Assembly (NCBI RefSeq): GCF_029212575.1
Contig: NZ_JARGPK010000009.1
Span: 1 to 53,675, forward strand
Reading direction: 5' to 3'
DNA length: 53,675 nt
Source: Antarcticimicrobium sp.
GTDB lineage: Bacteria > Pseudomonadota > Alphaproteobacteria > Rhodobacterales > Rhodobacteraceae
Of the stretch, positions 26,283 through 34,624 are shown in pieces. The notes under the pieces are model-generated. The model saw only the letters and a list, made by a program, of their open reading frames with translations, ran no database searches and was not told the origin of the DNA. The position numbers and the translations under genes are program-made. How positions within the stretch are numbered: the first letter of the stretch is position 1; each line of letters starts with the position of its first letter.

Positions 26283-27470
26283 ATGGATCAGGCGCAGATT
26301 GAAATTCAGGTGTTGCCGTCTCTGTCGCGGATCGCGGCGGAGGACTGGGATGCCTGCGCCTGCCCCGAGGCCGCCGAGGGCGGGCGGCCCGACGATCCCT
26401 TTACCACCCACCGTTTTCTCAAGGCGCTGGAGGAGTCCGGCTCGGTCGGGCGTGGCACCGGCTGGCAACCGCAATACCTGACCGCCTATCTCGACGGCAT
26501 GCTGATCGCGGCGGCGCCGATGTATGCCAAGTCGCACAGCCAGGGCGAGTACATCTTTGACCACAGTTGGGCGCATGCCTATGAACGTGCCGGCGGGCGG
26601 TATTACCCCAAGCTGCAAATCGCGGTGCCCTTCACCCCGGCGACCGGGCGGCGGTTCCTGGTCCGGCCCGGGTACGAAGGGATTGGCCAGTCGGCGCTGG
26701 TGCAGGGCGCGGTGCAACTGGCCGCCGACAACGGGATATCGTCCCTGCATGTCACCTTCTGCACCGGGGAGGAGGCCGAGGCGGGCGAAGCGATGGGGCT
26801 GATGGCGCGGACCAGCCAGCAGTTTCACTGGCTGAACCAGGGCTACGCCGATTTCGATGCCTTTCTGGCCAGCCTGTCGTCACGCAAGCGCAAGAACATC
26901 CGCAAGGAACGGGCCCAGGCCAATGCTTTCGGCGGCACGATCCAGGCGTTCACCGGCGATGACCTGCGGCCGGAGCATTGGGAGGCATTCTGGGACTTCT
27001 ATCAGGATACCGGCGCGCGCAAATGGGGGGCACCCTATCTGACGCGTGCGTTCTTCGACCTGGTGCAGGACCGGATGCGCGATGATATCCTTCTGGTCCT
27101 GGCCGAGCGTGACGGGCGCTGGATCGCCGGGGCGCTGAACCTGATCGGGCGGGATACGCTGTACGGGCGGTACTGGGGCTGCACCGAGCATCATGCCTGC
27201 CTGCATTTTGAACTGTGTTATTATCGCGCCATCGACCACGCCATCGCCCATGGGTTGGGCCGGGTCGAGGCCGGCGCACAGGGCGAACACAAGCTGGCGC
27301 GCGGCTACCTGCCGAGCCAGACGCACAGCCTGCACTGGACCGCCGATCCCGGATTTGCCGAGGCGGTGGCGCAATTTCTCGAGGCCGAGCGCGCGGCGGT
27401 CAGCGAGGAAATCGAGGTTCTGACCGAATATGGACCGTTCCGGAAGGTCAGCGTGGAGGAAAAGGAATGA
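26283..27470 (+). CDS. FemAB-like GNAT-type acyltransferase
   Basis: A 395-residue protein of the FemAB-like/DUF482 family (peptidogalycan-type acyltransferases). The internal [39 protein letters not shown] and FYGRYWGC-like ([22 protein letters not shown]) segments are typical, with two GNAT-like domains across the protein. The acceptor is not known; relatives attach amino acids or modify cell-surface or exopolysaccharide components. The ATG at 26283 follows GGAGG closely; a GTG seven codons upstream is less likely. Its stop overlaps the pterin dehydratase start by 4 nt. Confidence 0.8.
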   Translation: MDQAQIEIQVLPSLSRIAAEDWDACACPEAAEGGRPDDPFTTHRFLKALEESGSVGRGTGWQPQYLTAYLDGMLIAAAPMYAKSHSQGEYIFDHSWAHAYERAGGRYYPKLQIAVPFTPATGRRFLVRPGYEGIGQSALVQGAVQLAADNGISSLHVTFCTGEEAEAGEAMGLMARTSQQFHWLNQGYADFDAFLASLSSRKRKNIRKERAQANAFGGTIQAFTGDDLRPEHWEAFWDFYQDTGARKWGAPYLTRAFFDLVQDRMRDDILLVLAERDGRWIAGALNLIGRDTLYGRYWGCTEHHACLHFELCYYRAIDHAIAHGLGRVEAGAQGEHKLARGYLPSQTHSLHWTADPGFAEAVAQFLEAERAAVSEEIEVLTEYGPFRKVSVEEKE

Positions 27471-27760
27471 GCGAGAAACTGTCCGACGAGGCGCGTGGGC
27501 CGCTGCTGGACCCGCTGCTGCGGAATGGCTGGCAGATGGTCGAGGGGCGCGACGCCATCGCCAAGACCTTCGAGTTCGAGAATTTCGTCGATGCCTTCGG
27601 CTGGATGACCCGGGTGGCGATCTGGGCGGAGAAATGGAATCATCACCCGGAGTGGAGCAATGTCTACCGCACGGTCGAGGTGTTGCTGACCACCCATGAT
27701 GTCGATGGCCTGAGCGCGCTCGACGCCAAGCTGGCCCGCAAGATGGACGGGCTGCTCTGA
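27467..27760 (+). CDS. 4a-hydroxytetrahydrobiopterin dehydratase (pterin-4a-carbinolamine dehydratase)
   Basis: A 97-residue protein of the PCD/PhhB family, which recycles the pterin cofactor of phenylalanine hydroxylase or acts as a DNA-binding cofactor. The signature [26 protein letters not shown] carries the two adjacent His of the active site and the later conserved His. Length is normal. No phenylalanine hydroxylase gene is near, so the pterin role cannot be confirmed here. It overlaps the FemAB-like gene by 4 nt and faces the peroxiredoxin gene across a 40-bp gap holding an 8-bp-stem hairpin. Confidence 0.9.
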   Translation: MSEKLSDEARGPLLDPLLRNGWQMVEGRDAIAKTFEFENFVDAFGWMTRVAIWAEKWNHHPEWSNVYRTVEVLLTTHDVDGLSALDAKLARKMDGLL

Positions 27761-27771
27761 TCCGCAGATGA

Positions 27772-27793
27772 CCGGGCGGTGAGGGCCGCCCGG
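27772..27793. terminator. hairpin between pterin dehydratase and peroxiredoxin genes
   Basis: CCGGGCGG (27772-27779) and CCGCCCGG (27786-27793) form a perfect 8-bp stem around TGAGGG between converging genes. No T-run is present, so the terminator role is tentative. Confidence 0.45.
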
Positions 27794-27800
27794 CGGAATC

Positions 27801-28289
27801 TTACAGCACGGCGAGCAGGGATTCGCCCGTGGTCAGGTCGCAGGCGCCGGGGGCCGTCTCTTGCTGAAGGTGGGTGACGACGCCATCCTCGGCCAGCAGC
27901 GCGAACCGCTTGGAGCGCGAGAAAAAGCCGACGGCGGGCACCGTCATCTCCATCCCGAGCCCCTTGGTCAGATCGCTTGCATGATCGGCCAGCAGGGTGA
28001 CCCCGGCCTCGCCCGCGCCGGTGTCCTTGTTCCAGGCGTCCATGACCCAGGCATCGTTCGCGGCGATGCAGATGATCTCGTCCACGCCCTTGTCCTTGAA
28101 TGCCTGCGCGGTGCGCATGAAGCTCGGCAGATGCGCGGTGCTGCAGGTGCTGGTAAAGGCGCCGGGCAGGCCGAAGATCACCACCCTGCGTCCAGCGGTG
28201 ATCTCGGCGAGGGGCACCTGTTCGGGGCCGCGTTCGCCCAAACGGCTGAGGCTGGCGTCGGGCAGGCGGTCGCCGGGTTTGATGGTCAT
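27801..28289 (-). CDS. peroxiredoxin (Prx5/AhpC-TSA redoxin family)
   Basis: A 162-residue thiol peroxidase that reduces hydrogen peroxide and organic peroxides. The peroxidatic Cys49 lies in LPGAFTSTCS, the Prx5 motif PGAFTxTCS, and the substrate-binding Arg is in the SRSKRFALLAEDG stretch. The start ATG at 28289 follows AAAGGA. The usual reductant (glutaredoxin or thioredoxin) is not encoded nearby. It is divergent from the flavoprotein gene at 28382; the two starts are 92 bp apart and could share regulation. Confidence 0.92.
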   Translation of the reverse strand: MTIKPGDRLPDASLSRLGERGPEQVPLAEITAGRRVVIFGLPGAFTSTCSTAHLPSFMRTAQAFKDKGVDEIICIAANDAWVMDAWNKDTGAGEAGVTLLADHASDLTKGLGMEMTVPAVGFFSRSKRFALLAEDGVVTHLQQETAPGACDLTTGESLLAVL

Positions 28290-28381
28290 GCGTGGTCCTT
28301 TCGCGAGAGATTGTTTTCTTCCCGGACGTGGATGTAGTGTCCTGCCAGGAAATAGCCACAGCCAGAGCGAAAGGAATTTGG

Positions 28382-29593
28382 ATGGGGGATATCGTCGTGA
28401 TCGGGGCGGGGCAGGCGGGGGCATCGCTGGTGGCCAGGCTGCGCAAGGATGGCTTTGCCGGCAAGATCACCCTGATCGGCGAGGAACCGGTGGTTCCCTA
28501 TCAGCGCCCGCCGCTGTCCAAGGCCTATCTGCTGGGCGACATGACGCTGGAACGGCTGTATCTGCGGCCCGAGAGTTTCTACGCGGAAAACAACATCACC
28601 CTGGAACTCAGCGAAATCGCTGTCGCCATCGACCGGGCCGACAAGATGGTCATCGCCGGCGGAAAGAAGATCCCCTACGACCAGCTTGCCCTGACGACAG
28701 GGTCGGTGCCGCGCCGTCTGCCCGGGGCCATCGGCGGCGAACTGGCGGGCGTGCATGTGGTGCGGACCCTGGCCGATGTCGATGACATGGCCCCCGCTGT
28801 GGTCGAGGGCGCCCGCGCGCTGATCGTCGGCGGCGGCTACATCGGGCTGGAGGCGGCGGCGGTCTGCGCCAAGCGCGGCGTGAAGGTGACCCTGGTCGAG
28901 ATGTCCGACCGCATCCTGCAACGTGTGGCGGCGCCGGAGACCAGCAATTATTTCCGCGCGTTGCACGTCTCGCACGGGGTCGATATCCGCGAGGGCGTCG
29001 GGCTCGACCGGCTGCTGGGCGAGGCGGGCCGGGTCACCGGCGCGGTGCTGGGGGACGGCACCGAACTGGCGGTGGATTTCGCCGTCGTCGGGGTCGGTAT
29101 CACGCCCGCGACGGAACTGGCCGAGGCGGCCGGGCTAAAGATCGAGAACGGCATCAAGGTCGATGCGCGGGGCCGGAGCTCGGACCCGCAGATCTGGGCG
29201 GCGGGCGATTGCGCCAGCTTTCCCCATGAGGACGGGCGCCTCAGGCTGGAAAGCGTTCCGAACGCCATCGACATGGCCGAATGCGTCGCGGACAACATGC
29301 TGGGCGGCGAAACGGATTACGTGCCAAAGCCCTGGTTCTGGTCGGATCAATACGACGTGAAACTTCAGATCGCCGGGCTGAACACCGGTTATGACCGGAT
29401 CGTTTCGCGACGGGGCGAGGGGCAGACGGCCTCGTTCTGGTATTTCAGGGGCGGCCAGCTGCTGGCGGTGGACGCGATGAACGACCCGCGCGCCTATATG
29501 GTCGGCAAGCGTCTGATCGACGCCGGAAAGACCGCCGATCCCGATCTGGTGGGCGATCCGGCGCTCGACCTCAAGGCGCTGATGCGGGCGTGA
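28382..29593 (+). CDS. NAD(P)/FAD-dependent ferredoxin reductase-like oxidoreductase
   Basis: A 403-residue flavoprotein of the rhodocoxin/putidaredoxin reductase group. The FAD GxGxxG motif begins at residue 7 (IGAGQAGAS), PYQRPPLSKAYLLG follows, the NAD motif is IVGGGYIGLEAA (residue about 142), and the GD-x-A motif IWAAGDCASF precedes a C-terminal dimer domain with WFWSDQYDVKLQIAG. It reduces a small electron-carrier protein with NAD(P)H. No ferredoxin or P450 gene sits beside it, so the partner is unknown. The ATG at 28382 follows AAAGGAA. It ends in a 4-nt overlap with rsmD. Confidence 0.88.
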   Translation: MGDIVVIGAGQAGASLVARLRKDGFAGKITLIGEEPVVPYQRPPLSKAYLLGDMTLERLYLRPESFYAENNITLELSEIAVAIDRADKMVIAGGKKIPYDQLALTTGSVPRRLPGAIGGELAGVHVVRTLADVDDMAPAVVEGARALIVGGGYIGLEAAAVCAKRGVKVTLVEMSDRILQRVAAPETSNYFRALHVSHGVDIREGVGLDRLLGEAGRVTGAVLGDGTELAVDFAVVGVGITPATELAEAAGLKIENGIKVDARGRSSDPQIWAAGDCASFPHEDGRLRLESVPNAIDMAECVADNMLGGETDYVPKPWFWSDQYDVKLQIAGLNTGYDRIVSRRGEGQTASFWYFRGGQLLAVDAMNDPRAYMVGKRLIDAGKTADPDLVGDPALDLKALMRA

Positions 29594-30144
29594 GGATCGT
29601 CGCCGGGCAGTTCCGGGGATGCAGGCTCGCCTCGGTGGGCAAGGGGGACGCGGGTGCGCATCTGCGCCCGACCGCCGACCGGGTGCGGGAAAGTTTGTTC
29701 AACGTGCTGGCCAATACCGGCGCGATACCCGGCGCGCGGGTGCTCGACCTGTTCGCCGGAACCGGCGCGCTGGGGCTCGAGGCGCTGTCGCGCGGGGCCG
29801 ATCACGTCACCTTTGTCGAGAACGGCAGGACGGCACAGCGCCTGATCGCTCAGAATGTGGAGATCACCCGAAGCCAGGGGGAAACCCGGCTGATCCGGCA
29901 TGATGCGACACGGTTGGGGGCCTGCGAAGGGGATCCCTGCGACCTGGTTTTTCTCGATCCACCCTATGGCAAGGGCATGGGGCAAAAGGCCCTGGCGGCG
30001 GCGTTCGCGGGGGGCTGGCTGGCCCCCGGTGCGCTGGTGGTCTGGGAAGAGAACGCGCCGATGGACCCGCCCGAGGGGTTTTCCCTGCTGGATCGCCGCC
30101 GCTATGGCGAGACGCATGTGACCTTGCTCGAGGTGGGTGACTGA
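29590..30144 (+). CDS. rsmD: 16S rRNA (guanine(966)-N2)-methyltransferase
   Basis: A 184-residue RNA methyltransferase that adds the N2-methyl group to G966 of 16S rRNA in the 30S subunit. It opens RIVAGQFRGCRL, has the SAM motif VLDLFAGTGALGLEALSRG, and the catalytic DPPY in LVFLDPPYGKG, which defines the RsmD family. The start is GTG at 29590, overlapping the stop of the flavoprotein gene (GTGA), which fits coupled translation. No gene follows for about 200 bp. Confidence 0.93.
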   Translation: MRIVAGQFRGCRLASVGKGDAGAHLRPTADRVRESLFNVLANTGAIPGARVLDLFAGTGALGLEALSRGADHVTFVENGRTAQRLIAQNVEITRSQGETRLIRHDATRLGACEGDPCDLVFLDPPYGKGMGQKALAAAFAGGWLAPGALVVWEENAPMDPPEGFSLLDRRRYGETHVTLLEVGD

Positions 30145-30350
30145 CGGTCCGGCTCCGGCCTATGCCGCGTCTTGCCCGCGCCGGGACGGGGGCGAGGAAG
30201 TCCGTCCTTTCCGCCAGAGTAACGGTTTCGTGACGCAACGACAGGCGGGTTTCCCCTCCGTCACCCCTCGCGTCCCGGGGAAGGGATGCCTATTTAAGCA
30301 GTCCGGTCAGAAAGTGACCAAACAACAAAAACAAGACGAGCGAGAATTCG

Positions 30351-30512
30351 ATGACTGGTTTGCGTGTGTCCTTGATGGGGGCGATTGCCCTTTCGATCCT
30401 CTTTGCGGGGACCGTTGCGCTTTATGCGTCGGATTCGGCGCAGAAGGCGGAGACGCGGTTCTCCACCGCGCCCTACCATGTGCAAAAGGCGATGATGCTG
30501 ACGGTTCAGTAG
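30351..30512 (+). CDS. small secreted or membrane-anchored peptide, unknown function
   Basis: A 53-codon frame beginning TGLRVSLMGAIALSIL has an N-terminal hydrophobic segment (residues 6-25, ending in ALYASDS) that looks like a signal peptide or single membrane anchor, followed by a charged, then hydrophobic tail ending KAMMLTVQ. Codons end mainly in G or C, like the neighbours. The ribosome site is weak (GACGAG about 10 bp upstream). It is not recognised. It lies between rsmD and the RTX gene, which it faces. Confidence 0.5.
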   Translation: MTGLRVSLMGAIALSILFAGTVALYASDSAQKAETRFSTAPYHVQKAMMLTVQ

Positions 30513-30608
30513 GCGTGGTCCACCGCTCTTCCGGTCTGGGCGGGGGCGGTGTTTCGCCTTTGCAGATGTCGAAAGCGGTCCGCGCCCCCACGCCAGGAAC
30601 AAGATACT

Positions 30609-30636
30609 GGGGACGATTGGCCATGGCATCGTCCCC
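30609..30636. terminator. hairpin after the RTX gene
   Basis: GGGGACGAT (30609-30617) pairs with ATCGTCCCC (30628-30636); the loop region contains its own GCCATGGC palindrome. It begins 9 bp past the RTX stop on the minus strand. No strong T-run follows, so efficiency is uncertain. Confidence 0.45.
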
Positions 30637-30644
30637 CGCAAGCG

Positions 30645-32945
30645 TTAGAAAATGAAATCGCCTTTGTCGAGGGTATCAAGGCCGGTGTCGAGCAGGGTCA
30701 TCGTGTTTCCGTCATCGTCAGTGATGACAACATCGTCGCCCTTTTCCGCCATGTGATTGTTCTTCAAGTCGGCAAAGCCAGTGATCCCTGCTGCGCTGCC
30801 AAGGTCGATCCGATCCTTGCCGCCAAAATCCTTTACGCGGTCGTTTCCCGCCGAGAAAACAAAGATGTCGGCCCCCTGGTTCCCTTTCAGGATATCGTTG
30901 CCGGCGCCACCGTCCAGCCGGTCGTTCCCGTTGCCGCCGTACAGCTTGTCGCTGCCACTACCGCCGAGCAGCTTGTCGCGACCATCCTCGCCGAACAGGC
31001 TGTCCTTGCCGCCGCGTCCGATCAGCGTATCGGCGCCACCGCGCCCCTCCAGCCGGTTGGCGACCGCGCTCCCGATCAGGGTATCGTTCCCGTCGCGTGA
31101 GCCGCGGACATCCTCGATTTTCAACAAGGTGTGAGTAAAGTCTGTGCCGTACCATGTCCCGGTTGCGGTACCCTTGGCCAGGTTGACGTCGACCGGGCCG
31201 ACACCAGAACGGTCATAACGTACGAGGTCCTGTCCGCCGAGCCCGTTCGCCACGTCGTCGCCTCCGAACAGGATGAACCGGTTGCTGAATTTGTCGCCAA
31301 CCAGTCGGTCGTCGTAGGCAGAGCCATTCAGTTCGATCTGCCCCCCCTTGTTTTGAATGTTGAGGGTCTCGCTGTTGCCCCACCCGTCGTTGGCGATGAC
31401 GCCGGTCTTCAAGTTGACTTTGGCGCCCTGATCTCCACTAAAGTACATTCGCAAGATTGAGTTCGCGGAAAGCGCCAGATCGTAACTGTCGCTGCCACCG
31501 CCGCCGATCACCGCGGTCCAGCTCTTCGATGCGGTCACGATATCGAAGCTGTCGTCAAAGCCCGAACCGACCACGCCGAAGCCACCAGCAGCGGATGTCC
31601 AGCCCGCCTTCATCGGCACCGCGACATCCACGATCGTGTCTGTTCCCGCGCCCCCTTTTGTCACCGTGCCAGTGTTGGCTTTCCCGTTGATTGAAAAACC
31701 GACGCCACGGTGAAAACTGGAATAGTTTAGGTCTTGATAACCGATCCCTGAATCCGAGAGGATTATGGTGTCGTTGCCATCCGATCCCATGGTCGCGTCG
31801 TAGCCGAGGTTGCTGCCGGGGTTGAGCACATCATTCCCCGCGCCCCCATCCAGGGTGTCGTTACCAGTGCCGCCGAAAAGGAAATCGTTTCCCCCGTACC
31901 CAAACAGGCTGTCGTTTCCCCCGAGACCAAAGATGTGATCCTTCCCCGATGTGCCATACAGGTCGTCGCCTGGCATCCATTCAGGCGAGTAAGCCGGCTC
32001 CAGAACGGAGCTTATTGCGCTTTCGGTATTGTCGCCCAGAACCAGGTTGCCGACCGTCTTGCCGTCGATCCGGATCTTATCGAGCGAAATGGTGTCGGAT
32101 GTCCCGAGGTCGCCGATGGTTTCCAGCACCACCTTGTCGTCCGGGTCGGTGATCTTCACGACGTCAAACGAATACCCGGTGGGCCGGCTGATATCGATCT
32201 CCGCGCCGCTGTCCAGTGCCGCGGAAAGCTCCATCAACAGGGCAAAGGCATCCCCGAGGCTTGTCGGGAAATTGCCCTCGAGAACGAGCGAGTAGCCCAT
32301 CTGCGACAACGACATTTCGGTTGCGGAAACGTCAAGTTCCAGAATGGGCGTGCCGCTTAGAATGACAGAGAAACCGCTGGAGGACATCGTGTTCAATTGC
32401 GCGATAACATCGGCCTGCTGCGCGGGTGTGAGGCTTGCGTAGTCCGCGATCTGGCCGGCCATCAGTCCGACGTCGAAGATGTCCTGCAGGCTGGAAGGCA
32501 GGGTGCCCGGTATCTCGATCCGGAGGTTTCCTGAGGTGATGGAATAGCCATCGTCGCCGAAATCGAAGTTCAGGAACGTCTTGTTCGCGAGCGACTCGCC
32601 ATCTCCGACCGCTGTCTTGGCCCCGGATATCTTGATCTGGGTGAACTCCCCTGTCGCGAACCCGGAATTGATCGCCGCGTCGAGCTCTTCCAGACTGCTG
32701 ACAGGGCTGAGTCCCGTGCCGAGGATCTCTATCTTCAGCGATGCAGGGTTGTACCAGGGCCCCTCCACTTCGAGGACGATCTTGCTGGCGGACAGGGTGG
32801 TTACCGTCCAGGTTCCAGAATCGGCCAACAGATCAAGCATGCCCAGATGATCTGCGTATTTTATTCCGTTAAGCGCGACGAAGTCGGTCAGCCGACCGGT
32901 GTCAAAAAAATTCGCAAAGTCGGCGCTTGACTTGATGTCAACCAT
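30645..32945 (-). CDS. RTX-repeat (hemolysin-type calcium-binding) secreted protein
   Basis: A 766-residue protein with two blocks of Ca2+-binding nonapeptides: GGNDSLFGYGGNDFLFGGTGND and neighbours near residues 340-375, and GGADTLIGRGGKDSLFGEDG with GGNGNDRLDGGAGNDILKG near 640-700. The C-terminus (ADIFVFSAGNDRVKDFGGKDRIDL, then DDDGNTMTLLDTG) matches the serralysin-type type I secretion signal region. There is no cleavable signal peptide at the N-terminus and no HExxH protease motif. The N-terminal 300 residues hold three repeats of a 37-residue motif (see findings). It is likely exported by a PrtDE-type system such as that at 21.8-24.9 kb. The activity is unknown. Confidence 0.85.
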   Translation of the reverse strand: MVDIKSSADFANFFDTGRLTDFVALNGIKYADHLGMLDLLADSGTWTVTTLSASKIVLEVEGPWYNPASLKIEILGTGLSPVSSLEELDAAINSGFATGEFTQIKISGAKTAVGDGESLANKTFLNFDFGDDGYSITSGNLRIEIPGTLPSSLQDIFDVGLMAGQIADYASLTPAQQADVIAQLNTMSSSGFSVILSGTPILELDVSATEMSLSQMGYSLVLEGNFPTSLGDAFALLMELSAALDSGAEIDISRPTGYSFDVVKITDPDDKVVLETIGDLGTSDTISLDKIRIDGKTVGNLVLGDNTESAISSVLEPAYSPEWMPGDDLYGTSGKDHIFGLGGNDSLFGYGGNDFLFGGTGNDTLDGGAGNDVLNPGSNLGYDATMGSDGNDTIILSDSGIGYQDLNYSSFHRGVGFSINGKANTGTVTKGGAGTDTIVDVAVPMKAGWTSAAGGFGVVGSGFDDSFDIVTASKSWTAVIGGGGSDSYDLALSANSILRMYFSGDQGAKVNLKTGVIANDGWGNSETLNIQNKGGQIELNGSAYDDRLVGDKFSNRFILFGGDDVANGLGGQDLVRYDRSGVGPVDVNLAKGTATGTWYGTDFTHTLLKIEDVRGSRDGNDTLIGSAVANRLEGRGGADTLIGRGGKDSLFGEDGRDKLLGGSGSDKLYGGNGNDRLDGGAGNDILKGNQGADIFVFSAGNDRVKDFGGKDRIDLGSAAGITGFADLKNNHMAEKGDDVVITDDDGNTMTLLDTGLDTLDKGDFIF

Positions 32946-32997
32946 TTCAATTTCTCCTCGCTACCAAGTATTCAGGTGAGAATAGCCGAATACACGT

Positions 32998-33026
32998 TTG
33001 ATGAAAGTCGTTTCTAGCCCTACAAT
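32998..33026 (+). promoter_or_regulatory. sigma-70-like promoter predicting a leaderless lipoprotein mRNA
   Basis: TTGATG (32998-33003) and TACAAT (33021-33026) are separated by 17 bp, the ideal spacing for a housekeeping promoter. Transcription would begin about 7 bp after the -10 box, at or next to the ATG at 33033. No Shine-Dalgarno sequence lies before that ATG, which agrees with a leaderless transcript. Confidence 0.55.
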
Positions 33027-33032
33027 TTTTAC

Positions 33033-33758
33033 ATGAAGGATATTTTGGTTCTCCTGGGTGTATTTTCTGTTGTCTCAGGGTGTTCCCTGCAGCCGCGCCC
33101 AGTCCGGATCGACTATGCTGTTTCTGCGCTTCAGGACGACATGCATATCATCCCGTCGTCATTGGATACCGCGGGCTCTCGGTTTCTGTCCGGATCGGGC
33201 GGGGTTGGCGCCGCGACCGCCCCTCCCGGTGCATCGGCCCCCACCGGGTTCCTGAACATCGACAAGGATACGCTCAGCTCGACAAGCGGCGTGGCCTATC
33301 AGCAGACGAAAAGCACGAAGTTGCAGGCCAGTGTCAGTTTGGAAAAACCGGTGTCCCGCCATTTCTCTGTCCATGGGCGGGGGTCTGTTTCTACGGGAAA
33401 AAGCCGGTATTTCCTGCCGGAGGGCGTTGGCATTCTGGTTGACCCGATGACGATCTCTTTCAACACGACGGGCATCGAGGTTGAGGCCGGCGTGTCCTAT
33501 CATGCGGGACGAAAGGTGAAATCCGTCATTGAACTGGGCGGCGGTCGGACCTTTACCGATACCCGCACCACCCTGAATTCGGCTCTGATCAGCCTGTTAT
33601 CGAAAAGCAGCGACCAAAGCGATTATGTCTATACCGCGATCCAGGTCGGGTTGGCCGTGGGACGGGCGCGGGATACGACCCTGGCTCTGCGGACGATCGC
33701 GAAATACTATCCCGACCTGGGGGGCTCGGTTCAGACGGGGCTGGTCTACGCGTTCTGA
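33033..33758 (+). CDS. outer-membrane lipoprotein, predicted beta-barrel or beta-rich
   Basis: A 241-residue predicted lipoprotein; the lipobox VVSGC puts the acylated Cys at 17. The mature part is rich in alternating polar and hydrophobic stretches with aromatic ends (KLQASVSLEKPVSRHFSVHGRGSV, FNTTGIEVEAGVSYHAG, VYTAIQVGLAVGRARDTTLALRTIAKYY), ending SVQTGLVYAF with a terminal Phe, as in beta-barrel outer-membrane proteins. No family is recognised. It diverges from the RTX gene with an 87-bp gap. It may help export or hold the RTX protein at the surface; this is inference from position. Confidence 0.6.
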   Translation: MKDILVLLGVFSVVSGCSLQPRPVRIDYAVSALQDDMHIIPSSLDTAGSRFLSGSGGVGAATAPPGASAPTGFLNIDKDTLSSTSGVAYQQTKSTKLQASVSLEKPVSRHFSVHGRGSVSTGKSRYFLPEGVGILVDPMTISFNTTGIEVEAGVSYHAGRKVKSVIELGGGRTFTDTRTTLNSALISLLSKSSDQSDYVYTAIQVGLAVGRARDTTLALRTIAKYYPDLGGSVQTGLVYAF

Positions 33759-33779
33759 GTGCCGACCCGCGTCTGCGGG

Positions 33780-34604
33780 TCAACCGTAGGTCGGGTGGAA
33801 CCTGCCCGCCGGCGAGAGGGTGAAGATGTCGACGCCTTCCGCCGTCACGCCCACCGAATGCTCGAACTGCGCCGAAAGCGATTTGTCGCGGGTCACCGCC
33901 GTCCAGTCGTCGGCCAGCGTCTTGGTCTCGGGGCGGCCGAGGTTCACCATCGGCTCGATGGTAAAGAACATGCCCTCCTCCAGAACAGCCCCGGTGCCGG
34001 GACGGCCATAGTGCAGCACGTTGGGTTTTGAGTGGAACACCTGGCCCAGCCCGTGGCCGCAGAAATCGCGCACCACGCTCATCCGCTGGCTTTCCACGTA
34101 GACCTGGATCGCGTGGCCGATATCGCCAAAGGTGTTGCCCGGCTTGACCATCTCGATCCCCTTCATCAGGGAGTCATGGGTCACCTGGATCAGCCGCTCG
34201 GCCTTGCGGCTCAGCTTGCCGGCCACGTACATCCGGCTGGTGTCGCCGTACCAGCCATCGACGATCACCGTCACGTCGATGTTCAGGATGTCGCCCTCCT
34301 TCAGCTTCTTTTCGCCGGGGATGCCATGGCAGACCACGTGATTCACGCTGATGCAGCTTGCGTGCTTATAGCCCTTGTAGCCGATCGTGGCCGAGGTCGC
34401 CCCGGCCGCGTTGACCTTGTCCTCGATGATGCGGTCGATCTCGCTTGTGGCCTGACCGGGAAATACGTGCTCGGCGATCTCGTCCAGGATCTGCGCGGCC
34501 AGATGCCCGGCCTTGTGCATGCCCGCGAAATCAGACTGATCATGTATCTGGATGCCGTCCTTGGTCAGGCGGCCGCGAAGTGCATTATTCAACGGACTCT
34601 CCAT
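33780..34604 (-). CDS. map: methionine aminopeptidase, type I
   Basis: Removes the initiator methionine from new proteins in the cytoplasm. The 274-residue enzyme has the catalytic His in SVNHVVCHGIP, metal ligands in NIDVTVIVDGWYGDTS (two Asp), FCGHGLG (His), TIEPM (Glu) and QFEHSV (Glu), the complete type I set. The ATG at 34604 is preferred because CGGAAG precedes it; an ATG six codons upstream is the alternative. It is separated from sfsA upstream by about 20 bp and probably cotranscribed with it. Confidence 0.94.
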   Translation of the reverse strand: MESPLNNALRGRLTKDGIQIHDQSDFAGMHKAGHLAAQILDEIAEHVFPGQATSEIDRIIEDKVNAAGATSATIGYKGYKHASCISVNHVVCHGIPGEKKLKEGDILNIDVTVIVDGWYGDTSRMYVAGKLSRKAERLIQVTHDSLMKGIEMVKPGNTFGDIGHAIQVYVESQRMSVVRDFCGHGLGQVFHSKPNVLHYGRPGTGAVLEEGMFFTIEPMVNLGRPETKTLADDWTAVTRDKSLSAQFEHSVGVTAEGVDIFTLSPAGRFHPTYG

Positions 34605-34624
34605 TTTCTTCCGTTGTTCCATAT

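Noticed and set aside
30645-32945. RTX protein as a serralysin-type metalloprotease
   Set aside because: The C-terminus is serralysin-like, but no HExxH zinc motif is present in the sequence.
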